Source: Hamiltosporidium tvaerminnensis (Eukaryota; Microsporidia; Dubosqiidae). Taken from it: a stretch of 64,000 nucleotides of DNA. Of this stretch, positions 34,880-46,646 are shown one piece after another. Both the position numbers and the translations under genes were made by a program. Location: the NCBI GenBank assembly GCA_022605425.2, contig CM061249.1:558001-622000 (forward strand), read 5' to 3'. How positions within the stretch are numbered: the first letter of the stretch is position 1; each line of letters begins with the position of its first letter. A model generated the notes under the pieces. It made no database searches. It was not told the DNA's origin and saw only the letters and a list, made by a program, of their open reading frames with translations.

Positions 34880-35500
34880 GTTGTATTCTTACTAAATTAA
34901 AAGGCAAATAATGGCCTTGAATGTTGTATTTATGCAAAGATTAGACAAAAAATATGAATTATCTTAATTGAGAAATTCAATAAAAAGAATAAGAGTTAGT
35001 TGTTCTTACATCCTTTTAAATTATTTAATGCAATTTTTTCTTTTTTAATAGCAAATTATGTTACTCGTTTTAATACATTTCAAAGATTTATTGAACTATG
35101 AAATCACCATTTGCAATAATTTGAAATACAAACTCTAGATAATTCAAAAAAATTTCTCGTTTTTTAGACTTTGATCTTGTAGCAAACTACATGAAAATTT
35201 TTCAAAAGTATTTTGCTCCTAATGTCAACAACAATAATCTACCATTGGAACGTAAATCAAAAATAAAAAATGTACAATTAGTGGTATTTCAAAAAAATAT
35301 TACTACTTCTTATTACCTGACTTAATAAAAAAGATTCTATTGGCCAGACATATCGATCATTTTCATAAATTATCTATAGTGTATTCTTCTTTTTTCGTCA
35401 GTATCTAACTGTGTAAACAAAAATTATTTAAAAATAAGTATACATAATATATTTGCCTTTCCAAATTAACCGATAAACACTTGAAATGATGGTAAATTTT
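34880..35500 (+). pseudogene. Second hAT transposase relic, C-terminal part
   Basis: Plus-strand fragments match the C-terminal third of the relic at 2.2-4.2 kb: RFLDFDLVANYMKIFQ near 35155, then near 35400-35485 LCKQKLFKNKYT and SKLTDKHLK, the same motifs in the same order. Frameshifts and stops are present. No upstream NHRQF/RWxSRGK part was found, so this copy is truncated or too decayed to follow. It belongs to the same family as the first copy but is an independent relic. Confidence 0.65.
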
Positions 35501-37559
35501 CGTTAGCCCATTAGATCCACGAGTTCAAGGAATCATTACGAAAGTATTTCACGTAGGTTAATCAATTCAATAAAGGTTATTTTACTAGTTTCTTTGTGGT
35601 TTTATGTTGTTTTTTAGAATAAAAAAATAAATTATGGTTAGAAGTTTAAAGATGCATGAGATGTAACAAAACTTTTTTGTTACGAAAACACCTAAAAGAG
35701 TATTTACAGTTGTAATTTTATTTTAGTTTCATACTAATAAAAACATCGATTTACAAAAAAACGTAGCGGACTGAATAAATATGTATGCAAACAGAGTTTG
35801 ACTTACGATGGGTAGTTTAGAGACCCCATCTCCAAAGAATAATTTATTTTTATTCTTCAACAGTTAGTATGTCAACATTAGTAAATTCTGCTATTCCTAG
35901 GATGTTTTCCTATATACTTACATTTATTTTTGTTGACTTCTTCTAAAATCATAAAGTATTGTATTTTATTAAAAAAATCGTGTATTATGATTTTAGGATA
36001 ACCACGATTAATTCAGTCGTTCGTCGAAAAAATGCTTAATATGATTTAGATCTGTTAAAGTATGTTCCTGCATTTTATCGCCTAGAGGAATAACAGGAGC
36101 ATAGTAAAATAGAAACTTATAAAATCGTCAACTCGTTGAAGTGCAAAATAATAGACAAAACCCGAGTATAGTATCTAATTGACCAATGGAAATCTCACTT
36201 GACGTAAATTGGTAAATTGCTGGTAATTTGTTGAAAGATTTTGATAATTTCTAGCGGTAATAATATTGCTCTGCTAAATGAATTTATTTTAGATTGGTGT
36301 ATAAATTTTCTTTTTCTCTAATTTTCTCGGCATTTTATAAAGTATTGAAAAAATATGCACCAATTTTCCAGAGTAAAGATAATGGAAGTTACTTCTGACG
36401 AAAGTTTTTGATATCGGGTTATTGTATTCTTTATTATTTGTTCAAAAAACTCTACGTTGGGTTACGAGCCTGACCAATCAAAATAAAAATGTCTACAAAA
36501 CTCTGACTCAATGGAAAGCTTAAATTTAATTGTGAATTATGCTTCTTGCATAGAGGGAGAAACAAGCTAAAAAAAAATGAATCAATAATATTAAATCATT
36601 TGTTTAGTATTAATTAAAAGTGTTCTATGAGATTAATTACCTTCTGTAATCGTTCTTTAACATACCTAATAAAACATTTATTTGTGAAACATATATTTAA
36701 TGACAAGTTTTATTAGTTTATACTCTCGACTAATGGCTTAGAAATTTTTTGCATAATATAAATACTAAGCATAGAAAAGATAAAGTACGATACACAATAA
36801 TATCTTTGCAGAAAAATATATCTAAGTTTTACCTAAAAACATTTTTAAATAAGGTTGTAAAAAGGTTCAGCAAAGTAATTAAATAGCAGAATTTGTGGCT
36901 TTCAATTCTAGAATAAATTTCACTCTTTTATTAATAAACATTTTTTTAAACGAAGAATATGAAAAATTAGATTTTAATATTCGGATAGTTACGCGAGAAT
37001 TTACCTTTTAATAATAGAAATATTTGGATAATCCGGCTTTTTTGAAGCGATGTTATAAAAAACCTTGTCAGTAGATAGTGGTATTCCAGCAAAATACAAT
37101 ATAAATTAGCAAATGCCTAAATAATCCAACAAATTATACCTATTAATTAAAATTTATAATATAAAAATATTATGTAAAAATTTGTTTGGCTGAAAGTATT
37201 GTAGTCGTAACTTGATAATTATGAAAAATTTAAATTATATAGAGATTCTTCAAAAATTTTAGTCTCGGAAATGGGTTCAAAAAACATAAAAACGTTACAT
37301 GGAAGTTAAAATAAAAATACACTATGGAAATGGTATTAAATGTTTCTTTTTCTAAAAATACACATTTTTTGTCTGTTTTTCAGATTGATAAGAATATAAA
37401 ATCTTATTACTTGTGCTAGAATAACAAAAAAATAATATAGATACCAAAATCGATTCATAAAACTTCAATTATTATTTAAGTTGATTTTTGAAACTTTTAA
37501 ACTTCAAAATAATATACCAAATAAAGACGTACACAATGAATAAGTTTTATAGTTAAAGT
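35501..37559. other. Gene-free spacer
   Basis: No supported gene or RNA. Probably the 3' remains of the hAT relic at the left and unclassified decayed sequence at 36.0-36.6 kb. Confidence 0.45.
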
Positions 37560-37634
37560 TCATAGAATATAATTGAGATTATTATAAAAGTAACTTAAAG
37601 TATTCAATTCCATTGCAAATAAAAATACGAACTG

Positions 37635-38297
37635 TTAGATAAATAACAAAAAAGCAATTTTCCATGTGTTTCTCTTGATTAAATAAATATAGGATAATAT
37701 CATCTCTACGCAATAAACAGCTAGTTTAAGCAGAAGAAGTTCTTTAATGTTGAATATGAACAATTTTCTAACTATGTTATCGATTATTATCAGAATGTAT
37801 ACATAGAAAAAATGACACAAGAACGTTCTTATAGAAACTTCTTTTAGTATAAACTTGCAATTATTGAAATTGATAAAAATTGTAAAATATGCCAGAAAAC
37901 CGAATATTGTGTATAATAAAACGTAAAATGCAGGCATTTCATAATTTTTAGATAAATTGCGAGAATATATAAACAATTCCGTTGTCGTGGATATAAAAAT
38001 AAAAGGAATCACTGTTAAATAATGTTGATATTGGTTCATTCCGAATCCCCTTGTCTTTATATGAATAAAAAAAGATGAATTGTATAAGAATGAAAGCATA
38101 ATATATTTTAGCATTGTCACCGTTATGCCAAATTTTTCTTCTAGACCCATTATTTTATCATATACAATGATCGGTAAAACTGCTTCGAACATATACATAC
38201 AAAATGCAATAAAATAATCCCAGAATATACTTTTGAAAGTTAAAAATCCTGAAGATTTGGCTTCATTTGGATTTCTTCGTTTTGTTTTAGGAGCCAT
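37635..38297 (-). CDS. Multi-span membrane protein, family member with premature stop (220 aa)
   Basis: Closest relative of the 43.0-kb protein. The ATG chosen (38297) gives a start of MAPKTKRRNPNEAKSS, parallel to LPSKTRKRNPGKRKS in the paralogue; the frame extends six codons upstream only to a GTG. About six hydrophobic helices follow. The shared core is FNNCKFILKEVSIRTF, then YVYILIIIDNIVRKLFIF, IKELLLLK and VEMILSYIYLIKRN. The frame ends at a TAA (37637-37635) where the paralogue has Tyr. Reading straight on, the next 24 codons give QFVFLFAMELNTLSYFY and so on to a TGA at 37560, matching QFVFLLAMELNTLYFFY of the paralogue. It therefore carries a recent nonsense change losing the last helix, or the stop is read through. 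Function unknown. Confidence 0.78.
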   Translation of the reverse strand: MAPKTKRRNPNEAKSSGFLTFKSIFWDYFIAFCMYMFEAVLPIIVYDKIMGLEEKFGITVTMLKYIMLSFLYNSSFFIHIKTRGFGMNQYQHYLTVIPFIFISTTTELFIYSRNLSKNYEMPAFYVLLYTIFGFLAYFTIFINFNNCKFILKEVSIRTFLCHFFYVYILIIIDNIVRKLFIFNIKELLLLKLAVYCVEMILSYIYLIKRNTWKIAFLLFI

Positions 38298-40486
38298 GGC
38301 AAATAATATGTCCACTACATTTTATATAAAGGAATTTATCAATATAAAATTGTTAACAAAATTTTTATTTCTAAATAAAGAATCAATTAAAGATAAAAAT
38401 CATTAAATATTAATTTAATTTAAATTAAATTCCGAAAAATATTTTGCAAACACTGGTATGTAGCATTTTTATTTCAATAAAGACGTTTTGATTTTCACAT
38501 TATAGATCTAGGATTTGTATATCGTTGTACTTTTTGGTTTCATACACTCTTTTAAGTTAAAGTTCGAGTTGAATCGAATTTCTCTTTTTTTAAAAAAATT
38601 TGAATAATTATGAAGACTTTTTCATATTTTCAGTAATCCAAATTTAATTTACAGCTAAATAATATATTCTTTATTTTCATTTGGTATATTAAATAGGTTT
38701 TTGAAGATCTTAGTGCATTTAATATTTATTTGATTTTTTCCAATTGAATGTCTTATATTTCCTTTAAATATAAAAGAAATGCAAGTCGCACTCATGTGCC
38801 AAATTTATTTTAATTATGTAATTTTTATCGTGTTTTTACAAATTTTTGCGAGAAAACAAAATAAAGATTATTTTAAAAGGACTAAAATAAAATTTTATAA
38901 AACTTAAATTATTCGAATTTGCCTAAAGTCCTGGAATTTTAAACTATATATTTTCCATAAGTTAAAAAAACTATTCTTTATTTTTTTGATATATTTTGTT
39001 CATTTCTTTAATAAATCTATATCAAGTTTATAATTTAAAATGTTTACTTGTTTAGTCATTAAGAAATATACTGAGCTTTTCAATTTTTTATAACGAACAT
39101 TTCTTAAAAAAAATTGATTCAATAGTTGGTTGAGATGATAGCATAGATTTTTTTTCCATACTAAACTCAATCTATCAATTTAATATGCTTTGATTATATC
39201 CGAATAAGTATGGTAAATAAAAATTTACAGACAATATACAAATGTCTTTTATTCCTACAAGAAAAATATATGCAGTATATAAAATTATTAACACATAAAA
39301 AATTTATTCAAAACATTATAGATCAAAAACCTGTGCATTAAAAGCTCTAGCCTCTCGTGTCAAATTCGTTAACTTCGCTCCATGTGATTTTTTAAACCGT
39401 GGGGTTTGTTATCACCGCTACTGATTGGCTCGGCCTATATTTAGCTCTTCTCAAACAAACGTCTTCCTCAGATTCAAAGTAAAATATTTATTTTTTTATT
39501 TTGTAACTTTTTGCAATTTTAAAGGAATTTAACTAGGCTCTATGATGGCTACTAATCGGGTTATTTCTTCCGAACCTTCTGACAATTAAACATTCTAACG
39601 AAGGAGATGCTTAAAAAGCTGGAAAATGAAGAAAATTTTATTATGATTTAAAATTGTAAAAGATTTTTAGAGTTGGCACTCTATTTTCTAATGAATACGT
39701 TTTTATTTCAATATATCTGTAAATTAAAACTTCTGCGTGATAATTACTATCGCCTTTAATAAGGAAGTAAAGCAAATTGTGAAACGTCATAATGGGTTTG
39801 GCCTAAAAGAAAGACTTTTATGGCTGCGTGAATTTCATATGCTATATTGGAAATTTTCTGTTGTATTAAATAGTACTCCACAAGAAATACAGCCATCTAT
39901 ATCCGCGTTTTACTGTGGACAACCCTGGATGACAATTTTTTTTTGGCGATTTTGGGAATTTCAAGGTGGAAAACTTAGTGCGAAAAGTTTTAAATAAGCT
40001 AAAACTAAAAGTTTTGTTCTCCGAGAAACAGCTGCATCTGTTACTAGTCTAAAACAATAAGCTAATTAGATGATAAGTTTTAGAATATTTTTTAGGAGAA
40101 CGATCATAATCCTAGGCTCATCTGAAATGCACAAAGCAGAACTATTCCGCAAAAGAATTCTATATATAACATTTATTTTCAAAGCTGAAGCCAATGTTCG
40201 TAGATTAAAGACACTTAAGGATTGCATCACTTCAAACCTTTGTGAAAATCCGAATGAAGAACACACAAACATTTTATTAGTAACCCAAGCGTATGTGTGC
40301 TATAAAAAACAAAAGAGATGAGTTGCTATTGCAGTATTAATAGGTCAACACAAGAATTATATTTCGAAGCAGCCGACTTTGGAATGGCTCTACGAATGTA
40401 CATTCCCTTCACACAAATTATATCTCGAGAAGGAACAGAAATTAAAACAGCATTTTTCAGTTGAAATGCGAAATACTTATTTAGAC
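38298..40486. other. Gene-free spacer
   Basis: No recognisable gene. Short frames at 39737-39997 and 40070-40321 have no motif and no start signal; the sequence 39.3-40.5 kb is richer in G+C and likely transposon-derived, but its class was not identified. Confidence 0.4.
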
Positions 40487-40760
40487 GGTGGAGAGGAAGT
40501 AGAAAGGATAACCACATTAAAAACTATCTGGTTGTCAATGAGTGTGTGAAATTGATGTGAAAATCATTCTTAACTTTTTTTGGGATATAAAATACATTAG
40601 ATCTATAGGCTTATCTCCTATAATCCTGAATAACAACGATTGAAAGAAGCTATTGGAAAATTTCTAGTTGTTCATTCTCGACATCGAATGATAAAAGAGG
40701 AAGATAAGTAAGTAAGTCGGTGGAGTCAAATTCACTCTTCTCTGCAGTAGTTTCTGATTA
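40487..40760 (+). repeat. Family A 5' fragment
   Basis: Begins CGGTGGAGAGGAAGTAGAAA and GGATAACCAC, followed by 'gttgtcaatgagtgtgtgaa' and 'gatgtgaaaatcatt', the first ~85 bp of family A. The continuation (40590-40730) leaves the usual family sequence but resembles 25270-25400. Confidence 0.55.
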
Positions 40761-42992
40761 ACCTAAGATTTAAAAACATAGTTCATAACATACGAGCTCT
40801 CTATATCGATACATTTTAGAGCATTTCTTAAATGTATATATCAAATGAAAACTTATATTAAAAGGCTGATCTATATATACTATCGCGATGAACCTTGATA
40901 GCATCTAGAAAACTTTAAAAGACATTACCAAAAGAATTTTGAGTTTATAATGAAGTAGTTGTTTTTTTCTATACTTACAAAACAAATAATAATTCAGAAT
41001 AAGTAAGAAACTCGGCAGCGAATCACAAAACTGAAACCCTGAAAAATTATTGCAGAGAAAAGCTTGAAGGATACCAACCGCAAAGGCATGGTTAAGATTT
41101 TAAAGCTTCATATTCTTTGAATAATAAAAATGACTGAACTATCTAAGCTAAAATCTAGGAGATGATCATGGATTCCAATTTATCTAAATAAGAGAGTAAA
41201 TTCTTCAATTGTGCTTTTTTTTCGTATCGTTAAAACAAATGAAAAATTTTAACATAAGAGTTGAGAAAAGGGATCTAAATAGAAATCTTATATTACATTA
41301 CTGAATTCCCTTGAAAAGGCAATACTATTATAAAAACATATTTTCAAATAAAAAGGGCAGCGTAATAAGCTTCAAACGCAATGTTTTTACCACATACCTT
41401 GAAACTATCTGTCCAAATATGTTCTTTTGCGATAAATAAAACCTAGATTACATACGCAGTATGGACCTTTGTCATTTCATATTTTGCTGTTTATTCCTGA
41501 GAATGATTTATAATAACGTTTGAAATTTAATAAACTAAGTGATGTTAATTAAAATAAATGAGACATGATGCCTATAATATGAATATGCTCTATTTTCCCA
41601 TATTTGCAAAGACTTGCTTAAACCTGAGGCAAAACTTACTAAAAGATGTTTTAACTATAAGAAGATCTAAGAATGTCAAAAATTCATTTAGGAAGATTTT
41701 AACTGGGTATTACACGCTTAATTTTTAGATTAGCAATTTTTAAATATAACGATCTATATTTACAGAACATTTTATCGCGGTTTGATCTGAACTTAACTAG
41801 CCTGATGAATCAAAAGTTTAATGTGATTTAAATGAGCATCACAAAGTTGAACAACATTCAGATATAACACAATTACTCCATGATGTGATCTACATCGACC
41901 TAACTAACATTGATTAGATGATAATCAATGTTAAGTTATTCTATTAACCACATATAAATATAAATTAACAAGTTTTTAAAAAATATGTCTTTTTATGAAA
42001 TTATTTTGTATACTATAAAAGAAACTATTTAAAGGGAACGCAAATCCATCTAATGTAATATAAAAAAACTTTTTTTATGTTATGCGTGTTTTTATTGCTG
42101 ATTTTTGCACCGATTTATTAGTTATTTGATTTAAGAAAGCTACAAGGTATTGTCTACCTTGTCAGTTAGTCTCGGCTTGTTCAATTTGAAAAATTTGATA
42201 ATAAAAACAGAATGAATATACAGCATTATGCTTTTGAACGCATATCTGGCAATTTGTTTCTAAAAAGAACAAAGATGCTACTCTTAATGACTAAAACTTT
42301 ATGTTTCCTTCTAAAATATCTATATTTTTCTAAAAAATATCGAGACAAAAAATATATGATGAAACTCGATTTTGTAATATGTAAAGTATTATTCGTTCTT
42401 TTGTTTGGAATATATGATTTTTCGTTTTGCGCTAATTCAACAAAAAATTGAGCGTAGTATAAAAAAAAACCATATACATTTTAAGAAAATATCAAAACAT
42501 TACTGAAGTTTATTTAACTATTGTTTATGGACTTTAACTTATTTATTTCGTCAATATATGTATAGATAAATACACCATATAGTACTCAGCTCATTTCAAA
42601 AATTCAAAATAAAAACTTTTGCAGATATAAAGAAATAATCTCGGTGTGAACTAGAAAATCACCATTTTCCAATACTTGTGTGCTTTTCTATAGCCTAAGA
42701 ACCATAATCCCCGAATTTTTGTATAAAATACCTCATAAAGACTTTGACTAATTTTAAAAGACGTAATATGAAATTTTAATTGTGCGAAACTTTTAAAATT
42801 TGATTAAAGTATATTCATTATAGATTTTCTGCTTCGAGTAATATAAAGCGAACAATTTTAAGCAAGTACACATTGATCAATATTTTTTACATTTTTTTCA
42901 AAAATTTAAACATTTAAAACTTAAAAAGTTAAATATCCTCAATTCCGAGATGTAAAAGAAGTTCGGAATAAATAAAGATGTAAGAAAAAGCT
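40761..42992. other. Gene-free spacer
   Basis: No supported gene. A 79-codon frame at 42212-42451 is hydrophobic and lysine-rich, lacks a start signal and similarity, and is not called. Confidence 0.4.
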
Positions 42993-43760
42993 TTAATGAA
43001 CAGGCAATTGCAGATAATTTAAATTTTCATAAAAGAAATATAGTGTATTCAATTCCATTGCAAGTAAAAATACAAATTGATAAATTAACAATAGTAATGT
43101 AGTAACCATTTCATTTCTTTTACATAAATATATGAAAGATAGTATCATTTCTACTATATAAAATGTCACTTTAAATGTAAATAGTTCTCTAATAGTTATT
43201 ATAAATATCTTATAGATCAGGTTATCTACTACTATTAAAACGTAAATATAGCAAAAATAGCTAATGAAAGTTCTTATGGAAACGTCTTTTTTTATAAACT
43301 TGCAATTGTTAAATTTCAAAAAAATAGAAAAGTAAGTTATCAGGTTAAATATTACGTATAAAAAAACACATGAGGACGACATTACATATATTGTATTCAT
43401 ATTAAGTGTGTTCATATATAACTCGCTTATAATGAATACAAAACCAAAGCAAAATATTATTACATAATATATATCATATTCAGTTTCAACTCTTTTGGAA
43501 CTTCTATGAAATAAAAAACTAAATTTGTATAAAAACATAAGTAAAATGTACTTAAATATTATAAGCAATAAATTTGAATTTAAATCTATATCATATATCT
43601 TTGTATAAAATACTACGGGAAGTGATACTTCTATTAGGAAAATGACTATAAAAAATATAATTTCAAAGAATCTATCTTTAAAATTAAATTTCATATAAGA
43701 TTTTCTTTTTCCGGGATTTCTCTTTCTTGTTTTACTTGGCAATGTTTTCCAGAATTTCAT
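42993..43760 (-). CDS. Multi-span membrane protein, lineage-specific family (255 aa)
   Basis: Intact paralogue of the 37.6-kb gene, about 5.4 kb away in the same orientation. The ATG at 43760 (MKFWKTLPSKTRKRNPG) is preferred; the frame extends 20 codons upstream only to a TTG, and the basic KTRKRNP segment lines up with the start of the paralogue. A basic head is followed by about six to seven hydrophobic helices. The signature FNNCKFIKKDVSIRTF, YIYVLIVVDNLIYKIF, IRELFTFK and VEMILSFIYLCKRN is shared. The final helix and tail QFVFLLAMELNTLYFFYENL, lost in the paralogue, are present. Even the DNA around the stop resembles the paralogue ('gtattcaattccattgca'). No similarity to a known transporter is seen; likely an expanded parasite-specific membrane family. 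Confidence 0.78.
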   Translation of the reverse strand: MKFWKTLPSKTRKRNPGKRKSYMKFNFKDRFFEIIFFIVIFLIEVSLPVVFYTKIYDIDLNSNLLLIIFKYILLMFLYKFSFLFHRSSKRVETEYDIYYVIIFCFGFVFIISELYMNTLNMNTIYVMSSSCVFLYVIFNLITYFSIFLKFNNCKFIKKDVSIRTFISYFCYIYVLIVVDNLIYKIFIITIRELFTFKVTFYIVEMILSFIYLCKRNEMVTTLLLLIYQFVFLLAMELNTLYFFYENLNYLQLPVH

Positions 43761-43820
43761 TCCAAATATATATAATAATTGATGACAGAACAGTTGATGG
43801 ATTATTTTTATACTAAACAA

Positions 43821-45540
43821 TTAATCATATAAAATAAATATATCAATTAGTTTCAATTAATCTCATTAAAAAATTTTTCAAATTAAAAATAAACTGACAG
43901 GAAATATCTTAGTTAATACACTTGCTTCATTGATTATTATATAGAATCGATTGCGTTTTTGAGACCTTAATTAATTGAGGTTTCCGATTTTATAATTATA
44001 TTTTACTTAAATAATTTGATTTGTTTTTGTTTGAACAACTTTTTTCTGTAATTCAGTATTACTTAGACTGGCTTTTAAGTTTATGAAACCAAATTAAGTT
44101 TTATATGAACAAAAAAATGCAGTGAATTATCCTCTTAAATTCAAAGGCTGAACTATAATTCCTTTTTATTGGCATTTTAGACTTTATAACCAGCGATCAG
44201 TTGACTCGTACATTTTATAATCATTTATACCTGTATTTTTAGTCTTTACTGGGCAATCACTCACTAGAAATCGAATATTTTTTGCATCTGGATATTTTTC
44301 CTCTTTTGATCTGATCGCTTTTGATTTTTCGAAGAGATTCAGCTTGACATTTTCTGTTTATTCTGATCGATTTCCCATTTATTTTTATTCAATTTCGTCT
44401 TTTTGTCGTTAAATTTTCTTTTATAAAGCATTTTTTGGCATTACGCTGTATAAGTTGATTGATTGTTTGTGTAACTTCCTAATTATTTTTATTAAAAATC
44501 TTTTAATGAACAGGTATAGAATTATATATGAATATTCAAGCAATAATTGTTTTGTGTAATTATTTTTGAGGATATTTATAAATTTCAATTAGAAAAGGTA
44601 AAAAAAGTTAATTCTATCGTATAATTTTTTATTTGTATAAAAAAAAGCTTAAAAAGAAATCCTAAGAAATCTATTGATTTGAATCTTACTCCAAAAATTA
44701 AAACTTAAAACTTAAAACATTAAAAAAGTTAAGAATGCTTTTATTTTTATATATTAAAATCTAGAATGGATATTTAAGAAGAGTTAGTGCAAAATTTTTT
44801 TTGACTAAATCAAACGTTTGAAGGGTATTCTTTTCAACTTCTATACATTCAAACTGAAAAAAAAATAATTAAAAAAAACACTAAGCGTTATTTTTTAATT
44901 TTAACACTATTACTGCTTTCTTACATTTTTCACCCGATTAAACATATCGAGTGGTACTTTTCCGTCCTCTTCACATCAATCGATTAATAATTATATATGG
45001 GAAATTTAATAATTTGATTTTGGCCTTTCTACAACTTTCCAGATTCACCTTCAGAAAACTTTTATATTTCTGCTAGAAATATATTTCTTTTTTACGATCG
45101 AAAACATTTAAAGATGCCAAAAAAATTATATAATTGCCGATTTTAATCGCAGCTTTAATATTATAAAATATAATGCAATATTTTTTAAGAAATTACTTCG
45201 AATAAATAAATGTAAATTATTTTGGGATAAGTTAGTTATACTGCTTAAGTTTTTTTTGTCTTTAGTTTGAAAAAAGCCATTGAAGCGATCAGAATATTGA
45301 AATATATCTTTTTTTGTTTTGAAAGCTTTATACAATCTATATGATAATATATCATATTACGCAATTGTTTAAAAAGTGTTTGCTTAATAAATTCAGTTTT
45401 TTCTTGAACTCATTTAAATAAATTAGATTACATATGTAGTTTGAAGAAAAATAGATGTAATTCAATTATTTATTTTAAGCTCCATGAATACTCATTATAA
45501 TAAATTTAGTAGTAGAATAGTATATTTAGTATAATACACA
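43821..45540. other. Gene-free spacer
   Basis: A+T-rich, no supported gene. The stretch 44.15-44.47 kb has a less extreme composition and short frames without motifs. Confidence 0.45.
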
Positions 45541-45555
45541 AAATATTTTTACATT

Positions 45556-45790
45556 CATTCATTCATCTTTGAGACTACAGCCCTGTGCAAACCTTGGCCT
45601 CCAATAGTAATATCGCCTACTGGTCTTTTTCCAGTGGGTTCGTTTACTTATTGAGTTTCGTAACAGGTAGTTTTAAAGCGTGGGTTGTTAGCCCTACGCC
45701 CATCCCAACATGGAGTATCAGTCCCTTTTAGTCGCCTCTTACGGCAAGCTGAGAATACTCCAAACCAATTCTGCTCTCGGTATGGTGCGG
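45556..45790 (-). repeat. Family C retroposed repeat, copy 2
   Basis: A 235-bp insertion flanked by an exact 15-bp target duplication AAATATTTTTACATT (45541-45555 and 45791-45805). On the minus strand it runs CCGCACCATACCGAGAGCAG, GCCGTAAGAGGCGACTAAAA, GGGCGTAGGGCTAACAACCC and GGCCAAGGTTTGCACAGGGC, and ends in an ATGAATGAATG tail. The core resembles the 5' region, and the tail the 3' end, of RTE-clade LINEs of animals, so this is probably an internally deleted or SINE-like derivative. Confidence 0.85.
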
Positions 45791-46319
45791 AAATATTTTT
45801 ACATTATTGACAAAATATTATTCTACTCTAGGATTAACAAATTCGGTCACTAAAAATTTCGAACACATTTAGCGTAAACGATAACGCCAGCACAAAATAG
45901 TTTCTAACACAAAATATTTTGACCGTATTCTTATTATTTAATTTATTCCTTAAATATTTTTTAATTTAAAAACTGATTAAATCGAAATATTTATTCTTTT
46001 TAGGTAAATAAATTATATGTTTTGTTACGAAAAATTGATCCATTTATGAATGGAAACCATTATCCAACGATATAAACACTTTATTCATTATGGTTTTACA
46101 ACTTATTAGTATATATTATACATTTACAATTTTTAAAATATTTTTAATTCATTTCTATCATTTTACATAGCAATGTAGAAATTTAGTATTTTTGTAGGTT
46201 CTGTTTATTTCTAGTAAATATTTAAATTTGATATTATTAAAATATTTAAATCGACAGAATTTAAATAAAATAATTTTATAGTACTGTTATTTTATTTAGA
46301 ATCCAAATATAATATTAGA

Positions 46320-46500
46320 ATTCTCGTCTGCACAAGTTTATTGTAAATAAAATAAATAAAAAATAATCAATTCGTTATTTGTAGAAATTCTCTTTTGAAT
46401 AAATTTATTGTAAAAAAACGAAATAAAAAGGTCCAATTCGGTATTTAGAAGAATAAAAATTCTTTTTTAAATAAATTCAACAAAAAAATATAAAAATAAT
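46320..46500. repeat. Diverged tandem repeat upstream of the decarboxylase gene
   Basis: About two to three diverged units containing 'attctcttttgaataaattt' or 'attcttttttaaataaattc', each followed by A-rich sequence and 'caattcg-tattt'. It ends about 150 bp before the gene. Confidence 0.55.
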
Positions 46501-46643
46501 TTTTAAACCAGTTTTTAAATTAACTGATAAATAAAAAAAACAAAATCATTAAATATCTGACATTTTCTATATTACACTAATTGAATTCTATTTAAGGAAT
46601 TAAATTTGATTAATTTATCTATAAATATATTCAGAAATTTCTA

Positions 46644-46646
46644 CCC
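46644..46646 (+). promoter_or_regulatory. CCC start-proximal signal of the decarboxylase gene
   Basis: CCC abuts the start codon directly (TCTACCCATG), the tightest example in the window. Confidence 0.6.

Noticed and set aside
42212-42451. 79-codon hydrophobic frame
   Set aside because: No homologue, no CCC start signal, and its length is compatible with chance in A+T-rich DNA.
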